Below are positions 21,227 through 32,000 of a stretch of DNA of 64,000 nt, piece by piece. Every line of letters begins with the position of its first letter. Positions within the stretch are counted from its first letter, which is position 1. Source of the stretch: Phytophthora colocasiae (lineage: Eukaryota; Oomycota; Peronosporomycetes; Peronosporales; Peronosporaceae); contig JAGKQI010000020.1 of NCBI GenBank assembly GCA_018806915.1, positions 248,001 to 312,000 of the forward strand, read 5' to 3'. The notes below the pieces were generated by a model, which worked only from the letters and a program-made list of their open reading frames with translations, searched no databases and was not told where the DNA came from. The position numbers were made by a program, and so were the translations under genes.

Positions 21227-22474
21227 CTACAGAGCCAAGTTGGCCAGCACGATCGCGACAAGCAGCGAGGCAAACACCAGCAGCTTGGAAGACTGCGTGG
21301 TCATGGCAGAGTCGGTCGGACATGTCGAGCAGTCGAAGGTGGAGTTGATGTCCATATCACACAGCGTGCACGTGGGGCTGCACATGGGGCAGTAGCAAGC
21401 CGAAGACCCGTTGGCCAGCACTTGGCACGCACCAATGCCGCAATCCGTACGAGTCGTGCACGAATCCTCAGTGGCACCGCAGGTATCACCGGTGTAGCCA
21501 GGGCCACAAATGCACTTGCCTGTCTCGGTGTTGCACGTGTTACCATTTTGGCAGGCAAGGTCATTCGTGCAGCGAGTGCAGCGCTGGTTAGGCTTGCCCT
21601 TTTTGCCGTCGTACGACTTACCGTCAAAGCCTTTCTTGCACACACACTCACCGTCCACGCAGTCACCACCAGTCCCGCAGTCAACGTCACAGGCGTTGGA
21701 TACCTCTTTCTCGCATTTGTCGCCCTCAAAACCAGCATAGCACATACAGGAACGCTTCGTGATTTTCTTCTTGTTCTTGTATGTGCAAGTTCCGTGGTAG
21801 GTGCATACCTCCTTAGAATCTGGAGCTTGGCAAGTCGTGGGCTCACATGTGCTGGGATCAGCTGCCTTGTTGGCGCAGTCCGACACGTCCAGGCAAACAA
21901 ACTGGCCGCTCACCTTCTCACCGTCAATGGTGACAGAGTACATGGAGTCCGCACCGCTTCCGCTCTCAGTGGCTGTAGACTCTTCACTACCGCTGGAAGC
22001 CTTGGACGACTCGGTAGACGACGCAGTAGACGAAGCCGTGGACGAAGCAGCAGAAGACGGAGTGGATGATGCTCCCGCACTACCGCTAGCAGCATCAGCC
22101 GACGAAGAGTTGGAGGCTGCACCCATGAGGCGGCGACGACCTGAACCGGAGCCACTGGTGGCGCTACCACTGGAAGACAGCGACAGATTCTCCTCGGACA
22201 CGAACACACAGTGTGCGTTCAGGTAGCCAATGTCAGCACTCTGGTAGGACGGACAGAGTCCAGGGGTAGCACCACGGCAAGCAGGGCGCTTGGCTGTGTT
22301 GGGTGTGCACTTGCGGACCACATCGCCGTAGTTGTTGACGGAGATGCAGACTGTGCCGGGGAAAGTTTTATCACAGTACGAGTCCGAGTCGCAGATGTAC
22401 GCCGGATCGTCATCCGCTGCCACGCCCATGGCCAGGGCGGCGGCAAACACAACCAGCGCGCGGAAGCACTTCAT
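21227..22474 (-). CDS. Secreted EGF-like cysteine-rich protein, paralogue 3, intact, likely GPI-anchored
   Basis: 415 residues from the ATG at 22474; an upstream in-frame ATG at 22573 would bury the signal peptide and is disfavoured. Order: signal peptide (MKCFRALVVFAAALAMGVAA), N-terminal Cys module ending LNAHC, a Ser/Ala/Thr-rich spacer of about 100 residues with SSTASSTASSTESS repeats that would be O-glycosylated, then EGF-like repeats (CTYHGTC, CMCYAGFEGDKC, CDVDCGTGGDCVDGECVC, CICGPGYTGDTC), a CPMCSPTCTLCDM block, and a hydrophobic tail LLVFASLLVAIVLANLAL after SSK, typical of GPI addition. The layout fits an extracellular surface protein with adhesion-like modules. It is the only clearly intact member of this three-gene tandem cluster. 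Confidence 0.85.
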   Translation of the reverse strand: MKCFRALVVFAAALAMGVAADDDPAYICDSDSYCDKTFPGTVCISVNNYGDVVRKCTPNTAKRPACRGATPGLCPSYQSADIGYLNAHCVFVSEENLSLSSSGSATSGSGSGRRRLMGAASNSSSADAASGSAGASSTPSSAASSTASSTASSTESSKASSGSEESTATESGSGADSMYSVTIDGEKVSGQFVCLDVSDCANKAADPSTCEPTTCQAPDSKEVCTYHGTCTYKNKKKITKRSCMCYAGFEGDKCEKEVSNACDVDCGTGGDCVDGECVCKKGFDGKSYDGKKGKPNQRCTRCTNDLACQNGNTCNTETGKCICGPGYTGDTCGATEDSCTTRTDCGIGACQVLANGSSACYCPMCSPTCTLCDMDINSTFDCSTCPTDSAMTTQSSKLLVFASLLVAIVLANLAL

Positions 22475-23101
22475 TGAACCGATGGGGGGAGGAAACAGGG
22501 CTTCGCAAAGCGGCGCACAGTTAGCAAAAGCGGAAATGCCCAGTTGCTCGGTTGCACGATGCTTTGGGGCCAAAACCGCCAGGCGACACCATTCCGCAAA
22601 GTAGAACCAGAAGGAAGCTAAGGTAGAGCAGAATTATCCACTGCAACGTACGTGACAGGCGTTAGTCGGTCTCCATACTCAAATCAAGTCAAAATGAAAA
22701 TTCTTTCCCCTATTCGCGCGGGCAGGCGGGACATCGACGTCGCCTCGCTGGCAAAACAGCAAAAACGGTGAATAGGGTGCGGATTTCCCCAGCCGCTGTA
22801 GCTGCCTTTGGCACGCAGTGGAGATTGCCACACACTATTAGTCCAATGTACAGCTGGATGGTGAGTTTCGGGGTGAAGCAATGTAGGGGGCTGCGTCATG
22901 CTCAATTCAGTTCTGAGCTGGGCGGATCGGATTGCACCGACTAACACGTCAGAAGCGGACAGCAAAAATCAGATGTGGACCACATAACATCTTGCCACTT
23001 TTCTACCAGTTATAAGACAATATCGAGGTAAATTCATGATTGGTTGAAATCTCAGAGAGCAATATTGCTTGTCATTCGTGCAGACGACCTGAACCGCAAC
23101 C
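22475..23101. other. Intergenic, nothing recognised
   Basis: 627 bp between the EGF-like gene (minus) and CCDC25 (plus), divergently oriented. A short inverted repeat CCCCTATTC / GAATAGGG spans 22707-22780. No exon or RNA gene is supported. It likely holds both promoters. Confidence 0.45.
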
Positions 23102-24269
23102 ATGGTGTTCTACTTCACGTCGTCTGGTGCGCAAATGCCTCAACAGTAGACGTTGCAGCACGCTGGAAGATCTCACGTTTTAATTTTGAACCAGAGGGCC
23201 ACACCATTTACATGGGCAAGGACAAGTTCGAGAACGAGGACCTCATTCGTTATGGATTCATGGAGGACATTTGGTGCGTCAGCTTTTCCATTGACGAGAT
23301 GATATTATGAGTTTGACCGCTGGTTTATCATCGAAGGTTCCATGTCGACGATTTGTCCTCTGCTCACGTGTATCTTCGCCTCCCACTGGTGAGTTTGGTC
23401 CAGCAATAGCTATGTTTTATTTTGATAACTATGCTCACAATTTGTAATTCTCACGGCGCAGGGCCAAACTACCGTGGATAGCGTCTCTGAGTTTTGCCTA
23501 GAGGAGTGCGCTCAGCTGGTCAAGGTGCGATTTAAAATATGTGGCCGACGAACCCCTCTACACCTTCACCGCTTACGATTTCTCGTGATGTTAATGTAGG
23601 AGAACTCAATCGAAGGGAGCAAGAAGAAGAGCGTTTCCGTTGTATGCTTTTGCGTTAAGCTTTTTGAATTGTTCACGACTTATCATATTTGTGACATCTA
23701 TAGTGTTACACAAGATGGCGAAATCTGAAGAAAACGCCCTCTATGGAAGTCGGCCAAGTGGGTTTCCACCACCCTGAGCGAGTACGTTGTTTTCTTCAGA
23801 GTATTTAGATACAAAAAGAGCTACTTACGATTTGACCTCGCAGGTTCGGCATTACAAGGTTGACGAAAAGAATAAGGACATTCTCAAGAGTCTCAATAAG
23901 ACAAAGCAGGAGTTCCACCCTGATCTGGAAGGTGCGATGTTCTCATTGAATTCTTCGATTTACCTGACGAAATACATTTTGCTGCACAGAGGAGCGCAGA
24001 CAACGCGAGCTTCTATACAAGGCTGAACGGAAGAAGCAACGTCTGCAACTGGAAGCCGAAAATCGTAAGGCGAAGCTGGAGTACAAGCAGCAGAAGGAGC
24101 TGCGCAGCTACTCGTACGTGTATGTGTTCTTGTCATAAAGTTTCATCCTAGTTGACCTTGTTGCACTCGCAGCTCCCTGATGTCTAGAGACAACATCGCA
24201 GCGGGTGAAAAACTAGAAGCAGCTGCAGACCTTAGTACCGTCAACGCATATGAAGAGGACTTCATGTGA
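23102..24269 (+). CDS. CCDC25: CCDC25-like protein (NFACT-R/DUF814 domain)
   Basis: Nine very small exons: 23102-23126, 23195-23273, 23337-23388, 23462-23524, 23600-23641, 23704-23781, 23844-23931, 23990-24113 and 24173-24269, with introns of 58-75 bp, giving 215 residues (human CCDC25 has 208). Family signatures: the start [45 protein letters not shown] split over exons 2-3, the [21 protein letters not shown] block, a Lys/Glu/Arg-rich coiled coil, LRSYSSLM and the terminal EDFM. The NFACT-R domain is related to ribosome-quality-control proteins; human CCDC25 is also reported as a membrane DNA sensor. Its role in oomycetes is unknown. The extreme exon fragmentation contrasts with its mostly one- to two-exon neighbours. 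Confidence 0.93.
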
Positions 24270-24805
24270 TCATGCAAAACATATCCAAGCTTTAAAGGAA
24301 TATAGCACTTGAGCTCTCTAGAGTAAAAAACGAAGTGTCATTTAGCAAGTTAGACCTCGAACAGCACTGCCCTACAAGTCCTCGCGTCCAGCGCCCTCCA
24401 TCCGATCGCCGTCGTCGTGCCATCGTCCTCGTTCGCAACTGGGATTGTGCTCAAGAGGCGCAGATGCTTGATGTAGACATGCTACCTACCTGGTAGGCCA
24501 CGCGTCGATGACGAAGATAAAAGGATAGATCACCCGAGCAGCAGTTTGGTCTGTGTCCCCCACCCATACGCGCAATAGCGCGATTAGACTATCCTGCTTC
24601 ATGCAGCGCCGCTGCATGAAGCTGCAGCAGCGGTGCAGGCTGCACTGCAGCACCACCGCGATATGGGTACGCCATCACGTATACATGTATGACGCAATCA
24701 GAGCGTTTACAATATATTGCAATATATTTCAATTTATTGTTGCTTTGTCACAGTACCGTGTGAGCCACACAACTATTGTTTTGGCCATTGTTGAGCTTCA
24801 GTGAA
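24270..24805. other. Intergenic with two strong palindromes
   Basis: 536 bp between CCDC25 and neurochondrin, same strand. It holds a hairpin at 24596-24622 with 13-bp perfect arms (GCTTCATGCAGCG and its complement) and a 1-base loop, followed by more CTGCAG-rich partial repeats to 24660. A perfect 18-bp AT palindrome sits at 24711-24728 (arm AATATATTG). No exon is supported. Confidence 0.6.
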
Positions 24806-27335
24806 ATGGCTGCAGAGACCACGAGCGCTTCGGTAGCTACCGACGCTGCGACGGCAGCGGAGGAGAAGATCGCTCAGTGCATGCGGATGCTGGAGGGACA
24901 GACAGACGAGCACAAGTTCGCTGGGCTGCTAATGGTCACGAAGCTGGACCTTCAGGGCGAGCGACTCCAGTCAGTTCGTCGCCAGGTGCTGACAACTGTT
25001 GGTGTGAGCTTCTTCCTGCGTCTCCTGCACACCAAAGGTGCGTCCTCTAGCCTTAACATAATGCATTTTCACTGGAATTATCGACCTAATAATGACTCTG
25101 ACGCTTACTGTTATGTGTTCTGGTGTTATGCAGGCCCCGATGAAGGCGAGACCATCTCGTCTTTTCAAAGCCTTGGACTGAATTTAATTGCGAGGTAAAA
25201 ATGCTTGTTTGATTGAGGAGTCAAGTGGTGTTGGACTAATTTGTTATCTGGTGCGGTACAGCTTCTGCTCGGAACCGAGTGTGGCCAAAGAGTTCGCTCA
25301 AGAAAAGCTTGTAAGATTTCTTATGGAGCAGGTGGCCTCGCTATCGACGCCGCACGAATCAGCAATGGACTGTGTGCGCATTCTTTCTGGCTTGGAGCAG
25401 ACTGAAAAGGGCTTGCAGGTGCGGCAATCAGCTCAATCGCTAGATGCTCTGCATGTGGGTGGTGCCTGAGCGATCCCTGTGCTCTTGCTTAGGTCATGAT
25501 GCAAGAGAGTGTTCTAGGACGCCTTTTCAGCGCAATGAAGAAGCTGAGTCGATCTCATTCGAGTCGAGATCTGATCGCTGAGACCAAGCCAGTACATCAA
25601 GAACAACAGACGGACACGCTGTTGGAGGATCTGTGGAGCCTTGTGGACAGGATGGCGAGAAAGCCCGAGCTATGGAGCCATATTCACAGCTATGACTTCG
25701 AGTTCATCTGCTCCAACTTTACACACGTGCGGGGTGACGTGGCCATTCAAGTGCTAGATGTTTTGAACAGCTACATGAGACTGGTTGAGATTGGTGACGC
25801 GCCAGTCGAGCTACTTAGCTCGCAATGCCTCTCTGACATCCGTACGGGTGTATTACGCTTTCTACGTGCGAAGTGGCCCCATCAGGAGCGCGATGAGTGC
25901 TTGAGACTTATTTTCCAGCTCATGCAGCACTCGGGGACTTCATGGATGCTGCCCGGTACTACGCTGCGCAGCCAAGCACCACCCGATGAAGTTTCCGGGG
26001 GAAAATTTATTCTGTTCCTGCTGAATCTTGTGTCCATCGAGGTTTGACTCTGGTTATATAGATGTTAATGGCTGTGTTCTCAAACGTTTTGTGTATGTGC
26101 AGATTAAAATCATGGTGGATGAAGTGGAGCTATCGTTGATTCAAGTTGATGAGCCCAAGGTTGAGTCCGTGGAGGAAACCGACAGACGTGAGAAGGAAAC
26201 CAAGCGTGTGCTCGCCATACTGCCAATTTGCTACGGGATCGTCGAGATGGTTATCAGCGGACTAGTCTCCAATTACGAGAGCGAGCTTGTGCTTCCGTAC
26301 GACATTCTGCTGGAGATGAAAGGCACATTCAACCAAGTTTTCGTAGTGGTTCTTGAGCTGCTGACGCTTGTTCGCGACTTTGTTCAGACCCATCGCTACC
26401 GAGAGCTACGTGAGTCTCATACAGAATCCGTCTACCACCTGGACGCTGTGATCTGTGCTAGCGTGCGCGTTGTGAGTGCCTGGATTGCTGAAGACTCGGA
26501 CACAAGTGTCGACTTGGTGATCCAGTTGGTTCCATTTATGGTTTGCTACAAGCCGCTACTGGCCTGGGTGACAGACGATGGATCCCAGCTCTTCAAGCCC
26601 GAAAGTAACCAGACACTCGATTCCGACGATGAGATTGACTCGGACGACGAGATCGACGCTGTTTCTCAGATGATGCAGAAGGCCGCGGTGATTCACAAAA
26701 GTGATAGCAGCATCGACCAGCTGCACTTCCTCTTACCAGGATTGCTGCAACTCAGCGCTTTACCAGACGGTGCCTCCATCATGTCCGAAAACGTCGATGT
26801 TCTGCGCCGATTAATGCAGTTTTGCTGCACTATTTGCGCTGATATCGCTGACGGAAACACGGAATTTGCGAGCGTGTCAACTCTGACGCTCTGTCTTGGA
26901 ATTTTGATCAACCTTATCCTAATTCGAGGCGGAAACGAAAGCACTGGGACGTCACAGACATCGGGTGTGCCGAATCCACTGGAGTGGTTTCGAGCGTTGA
27001 CGTTTCTCCTGCCTGTGGCATGTGCCAGCGGTTCCCGATTAATGGCGGATAAGGACCTTACGGTGGAAAATCGAGGTGAGGATGACCGCTACGTGATGCT
27101 TCTTCACGTCGTCTGCGTGGTGATGTTTATCGTGAGTCACTTCCAAGACAAAAAATGCCACCCGTGCCGCTTACCTGCTGCCATCGCGGGTCTGGTTGCT
27201 CCATTCAACCATATCGTTGCTTGGATCGTGGAGCACCCTCCTGACGCCAAGACCGAGTCAACCTCTGATCTTTTTGAGCTCATGCGAGTGCTCTCCATGC
27301 GATCCATCCTGACGCCGGAGCTGCTATCACGGTAA
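24806..27335 (+). CDS. Neurochondrin family protein
   Basis: Five exons: 24806-25037, 25134-25194, 25262-25418, 25493-26041 and 26103-27335, giving 743 residues (human neurochondrin 729). The N-terminus carries the family block HKFAGLLMVTKLDLQGE with the downstream GVSFFLRLL, then SFQSLGLNLIASFCSEPSVAKEF, matching the conserved armadillo-like start of neurochondrin. The remainder is a leucine-rich helical-repeat protein, with an acidic insert DSDDEIDSDDEID near residue 510. Neurochondrin is a cytoplasmic helical-repeat scaffold in animals; its function in oomycetes is not established. No signal or membrane segment is convincing. It converges on the RING gene with 229 bp between stops. Confidence 0.85.
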
Positions 27336-27564
27336 TAGTGAGTGATACGCTGCCGTTGTGGTATTTTCAATGACAAAGCGAATGTGTGGATTGCATGACG
27401 CGTTAACTCGGTTAAATAAGCTTAGCTGCGGCAGGTACGCTCTTGAGAAGCAACGTCGACTGTACGATTAGTGAACGTGTCTGCATCGGGACGTAGCTCC
27501 GTTCCACTTGACTGAATTTCTGCTAACTATCGAGATCTATCTTATTGTGGCAAAACGTGGGGGT

Positions 27565-28353
27565 TTATGCGGTTGAGACGTCCTGTTCCTCCGCAGAACT
27601 GCTCAATCTTCGCCGCTTGTTGATCGATCGGATAGTTTCCTGCTCTCGGAAACGACGTCGAGAGGCATTCCGGTGCATCACAGGTACGACAGGTTCGGAG
27701 ACGCAGGGCGGCAGTGATGCAGACATGTTTGAGCCCCGCTGCACCACGCTCGCATTCATAACCGGTGGTTCAATCTGGAGAATTGGTACATCACTCGATA
27801 GAGAGCCAAGCATAACTGCTCCGACTGCCGACGTTGACGCTGCATTTCGTCTCACCCGCGCATTGACAATGGCTCGAATAACCTGGTTGCTCGCCGACAA
27901 CTCCAGCAACTCGGCAGCCGGCATACTCGACTGAGACTGCTGCAAGACGATGGTGGTGTTGATGGCATACACGCTGTAGCTTGTGTAGGCGTCAGTAGGA
28001 AGCTGGTGCCGACACGTGGGGCAGGTGCTGTGCATCTTGAGCCAGGGTTCGATGCAGCGGTCGTGGAACTGATGGCAGCAAGTGGGCAGTTCGGCACAGG
28101 GTGAAGTCAGTGTCTCCATGCACACGACGCACACTGCAGTCTCTCCGTCCTGTTGCTGCCGGACATCGGCCGGGTTGCTCTTGAGCTTCTCCACGAGGTT
28201 TATGGCCGCTGGCGACACTCGGTTGAGCTGCGGAATAATGTACCGGATGATGGAGTGTACCCAGCGCGGGCTCTTGAACAGCATTAGCGCGTCCTTGATC
28301 TGCGAATTGGCCGGGGCGGCGTAACGCACATTCACGCGGATAGCGAGGTCCAT
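27565..28353 (-). CDS. RING-H2 E3 ubiquitin ligase, RNF126/115-like
   Basis: Single exon, 262 residues. A RING-H2 finger lies near residues 74-117: CVVCMETLTSP, then C, CHQFH, DRCIEPWL and CPTCRHQLP, with the Cys/His order of the C3H2C3 type. Such domains bind ubiquitin-loaded E2 enzymes. The 70 residues before it are helical and include a VSPAAINLVEKLKSNPADV segment, similar in position to the linker before the RING in RNF126-type ligases. The C-terminal half is low complexity with no membrane helix, so a soluble ligase is inferred. Substrate unknown. Start at the ATG at 28353. Confidence 0.82.
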   Translation of the reverse strand: MDLAIRVNVRYAAPANSQIKDALMLFKSPRWVHSIIRYIIPQLNRVSPAAINLVEKLKSNPADVRQQQDGETAVCVVCMETLTSPCAELPTCCHQFHDRCIEPWLKMHSTCPTCRHQLPTDAYTSYSVYAINTTIVLQQSQSSMPAAELLELSASNQVIRAIVNARVRRNAASTSAVGAVMLGSLSSDVPILQIEPPVMNASVVQRGSNMSASLPPCVSEPVVPVMHRNASRRRFREQETIRSINKRRRLSSSAEEQDVSTA

Positions 28354-29081
28354 GCTGGTCTTTTGGTCGTCAAATTCAAGAGTGCGGCCTGTCTCGCTGG
28401 GGCTATAGAGAGCGAACTGGGTTGGCCGATGAAGCTGAAGCCGAGCTGGCTACAGTCCACTGACAGTATCAGACACCCCTTGTGCGGACTTTCTCGGAAG
28501 GTTGGCTTGACTCGGTTGCTTGTTGTGGTTGTCGAGGTGTTGGTGACGACGCACTGTTGCAACACGCAGCTTTTTCGAGTTTGGGCTGTTGTTTTTGCGG
28601 TTGTCGCCGAGCTTCAATGCGGTGCAAATACGGGTGAGACGACCGGGGTATTTCGGTCAAAACCTGCACGCGTGGATGCAAATGTTATTTTGAGGCCCTG
28701 CCGTTAATGCTTCCGAGGCACAAGTGCACCGCGATGGTTAGTTGAGCGAATGTCTGCCTAGGGTGAGCAGTCTAACCGTGACAACGTCAACTGCTGATGA
28801 ATTCGACCGCCGAGATAGATGTGATTGGACAAAATAGAATTTGAATACGTAAGCCAGATTGAGGCCCACATCCATAGATTGCGCAAGCCCGAAGCAATTA
28901 CACATGGTGTGTATTGTTGGTACTTCGGCCCGCTTCGTGGTTCTGATCCCTACCTTCCAGTTGCACATGGTTGTTGCTGCAAACCAATGCAAACCAATTA
29001 TGGTCTGACTGTTACTAGGTTTGCTAGTGCTGCATCTATTCGGCGTGGGGGCTTGGTTTCGGAGGTGAATTGTTGCCGGTA
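28354..29081. other. Intergenic, nothing recognised
   Basis: 728 bp between the start of the RING gene and the end of CFAP57, both on the minus strand. Several plus-strand frames are open but show no splice-supported coding structure or familiar motif. It likely includes the RING promoter and the CFAP57 3-prime UTR. Confidence 0.45.
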
Positions 29082-32000
29082 TCACCCGTCCTGCATTGTT
29101 AGCACGAACGAAGATTGCAACGGTGTGGACGTCTGGGCGGTTGTCAACGGCCGCAGCGTGCCAATACGGGAGACAGCCATAGCCCCTCCTTTAGCCGAGT
29201 CCAACGGAGCCAGAGATTGCGAGGACGAGGAAGGCGACAACGGGATCATACGAGCTGTGCCGTTGTAATAGGTAACCAGCGGAGCATCGGCCGCGCCAGA
29301 TAGGAGCAACTGTACCTGCATCTGCAACCGCTGGATGTCGCGCCTCTGCTTCTCCACTACCGACGCAAGTTCGTCAGCACGCGCAACATTGTGCCGGCCT
29401 CGTTCCAGACGCCCAAATGGGAGGCCCGTCGAGTTATTGTGGCTCGAAGGACTGCTGCTAGGCGTGCGTTGGCGTCGACGCTGCTTAGACGGCGTAGACC
29501 GCCCTGTGTGCAACGGAGCAAGGCCTCCGGATCCAGTTCCAGCGGTGACATCCAGCCGGAAATCGACCTGAGGAGAGCCCAGTTGTGGACTTGAACGGCT
29601 GAGCGGTGAGGAGTCTAGCACCAACGTACGTTCAGCATCGCGGTTGTTATCTGCTTCACCAGCCACGTACAAGGCCCGCTTCAGGTCTCGGATCTGGACT
29701 TGCAACAATTTATTCTCCTTTCGCAGGCGGTTGCATTCATCAATGAGCATGCTGCCTTCAGCCACAGAGTCGCGGCGGACGCGATCCGTTTGAGTCTTCG
29801 CGTGATCCAGCGCCGTTCGCAGCGTCTGAATCGTACGACTCATGTACTCCATTTGCTTGACAGACTCGTCCACGGACTGTTTGCAGTCGTATCCCAGAGC
29901 TTCATCCGATACAACATTTACGGTGCTGGTAGGGGTGGCCGGTAGCTGCTGCTTCTGCTGAGCACTTGTAACTTTGGCCACGACAGATTTTGCAGGTGAA
30001 TAAAACCCACCCCCACCCGGGGACGATGGCACGGTAGTGGTTAATGCAGGACTACTGGAAGATACCAGTGATCGAGGAGGCTTCTTGTGCAGAGTTTCAC
30101 CCATAACGAAAACTTTGTAGGCATCCTTGACGGCACTTTCAAGGTCCTTGTAGTTCGTCAACTGGGTGAGACGTGTGAACTCCCGCGTCATTTCACCCAC
30201 CGAGTATTCCTTCTTCAGTGAACTTTGCCGCAGAGTCTTGACTTCCTGTAGCAAGGTGCGAATTTTCGCGTCTTTATTCTCCATTTCCTTTTGTGACTCA
30301 GCTTTGGCGTGATATTCCTCTGCTAATTCGCTTTGCATTTCGCTGATCTTAGACTCCAACGTGTGCACGTGTTCTTGCATCGGTGCTTGCTCCGTTTCCA
30401 GGCCGTCGATTCGATGTGAGAGAACGGAGCGGAAGTTCTCGAGTACGCGATTTTCCGACTTTAGTCCGGTGATTGCTTTCTCCTTTTCATGACTTGAACT
30501 CCGGCAAACCTCGAAGTGCCGTTCATAATTCGCCAATGTTGCTTCAAGACGAGCAAGCTTCGCTCGTTCGGTGGATAATAGCACGTCCCGAGCGTGAGAC
30601 GAAGCTTTCAACTCCTGCATCTTCTTCCTCAGAGATTCGAGCTTGGTATTTGCAGCACTCACTTGACCTTGTTTCACTGCCGTGTTCTGCCGTTCATTTT
30701 CCAGTTGATCTGCAAATTCGACCCTCATCTTCTGCATCTCTTGCTCGTAGTCGGTCTCCTCTTGATGCAGCACTTCCTCGAATTTGACGTGGTTATACTT
30801 GAGATCTTCGTGCAGACGTTTGATAATTTCATTCTGCTCTTTGGCTCGAGAGTAGGCCGCTTTACGTTCTGCATGAAGAGTTCCTCGATTCTGGCTATCC
30901 TGTGCCTCAACAAGAGCTTCACATCGCTGCCGAGTCTGCTCCAAAGTCTCCGACAGTGCATCATATCGAGCCACCTCTTGTGCGAGCTTTAACTCGTACT
31001 GGTTCTCCAGTTCTTGAGTCATTTTCACGTGATGTGCCTCAACTTGAGTCAATTCTTCTGTGTGCTTTCGTGTAGTAAGCTGGTGTCGAGCTTCGAGTTC
31101 CTCGTACCGTACTCGCTCTTGAACTACGAGATGCTCGGACTCCTCTTTTAACACATGCAGTCGATTTATCCACTCATTTTCCTTTCGATGGAGTGCGAAT
31201 TCTACGTCTGCTTTCACTTGATCGTGCCGTTGCTGCCATTCTACAACTTCAGCTCGACGTTCCTCCAGATCATCACGAGCAACCAGTACAGCGTCAGTAT
31301 AAACAGTGCCAGTACCAGCTTTCCTACGCTCGGAAGCACCAGACGACGACATCGGTCGAGCAGTGGAAATCCCCGTTCGAGATGTAGCCGTTCCACTACC
31401 AAACGCTTCCTCCTGAGCTTGATACTGCAGACCCGAGTTCAGGATTTTAAAGATACCGACACTGCCGTCTTCTGCACAAGTGATAAGTTGTTCATTGTCT
31501 TCTGTCATGCGCAGATTCAGTATACTCTCTGAATGTACGAAATATTCTGCAACACCTTTGTTGCTCAGTGGCCAAGGGTAAACCAGGACACTTCCAGCTT
31601 TCGTTCCAGCAAAAAGACGCTTGCAGTCCTTCATCAGAGCCATAGACGTTAGCACTGTACCGGTAGGTAGATCGAAACTCTTTGTTTCTTCACCAGCAGT
31701 GATTTCGCGTATTTTCCCATCGCTTCCAGATGCCACAACTAAGCTGGGGTCATTCCGGTCCACTGCAAAAGCTGCATATTGACAATGTTTTACTACGTGT
31801 TGCATCTCTTCACTTCGCATACCAGTACTCATTTCCCAACGATAGATAGCGCCATCATGAGCTGCCGAGTATAGGTAGGTATCGTCCCTACTCCAACTGA
31901 GGCATCGAACAGCTCCAATATGACCGGAAAACGTGTGAACCGCCTCAAACGAATATGTTCGGAACGTTGTGACTGTAAGACCCGAAGCACAAGCAAATAA

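Noticed and set aside
21422..22226. Long plus-strand open frames opposite the intact EGF-like gene
   Set aside because: They mirror the Cys/Ser codon bias of the real gene; no start context, splice sites or domain, and the paralogues do not keep them open.
22707..22780. CCCCTATTC / GAATAGGG inverted repeat as transposon ends
   Set aside because: Arms are only 8-9 bp with no target duplication and no internal similarity, so a chance pairing is as likely.
28363..28707. Plus-strand 114-residue open frame opposite the RING promoter
   Set aside because: Low-complexity Val-rich reading, no domain or splice structure; more likely promoter DNA of the RING gene.
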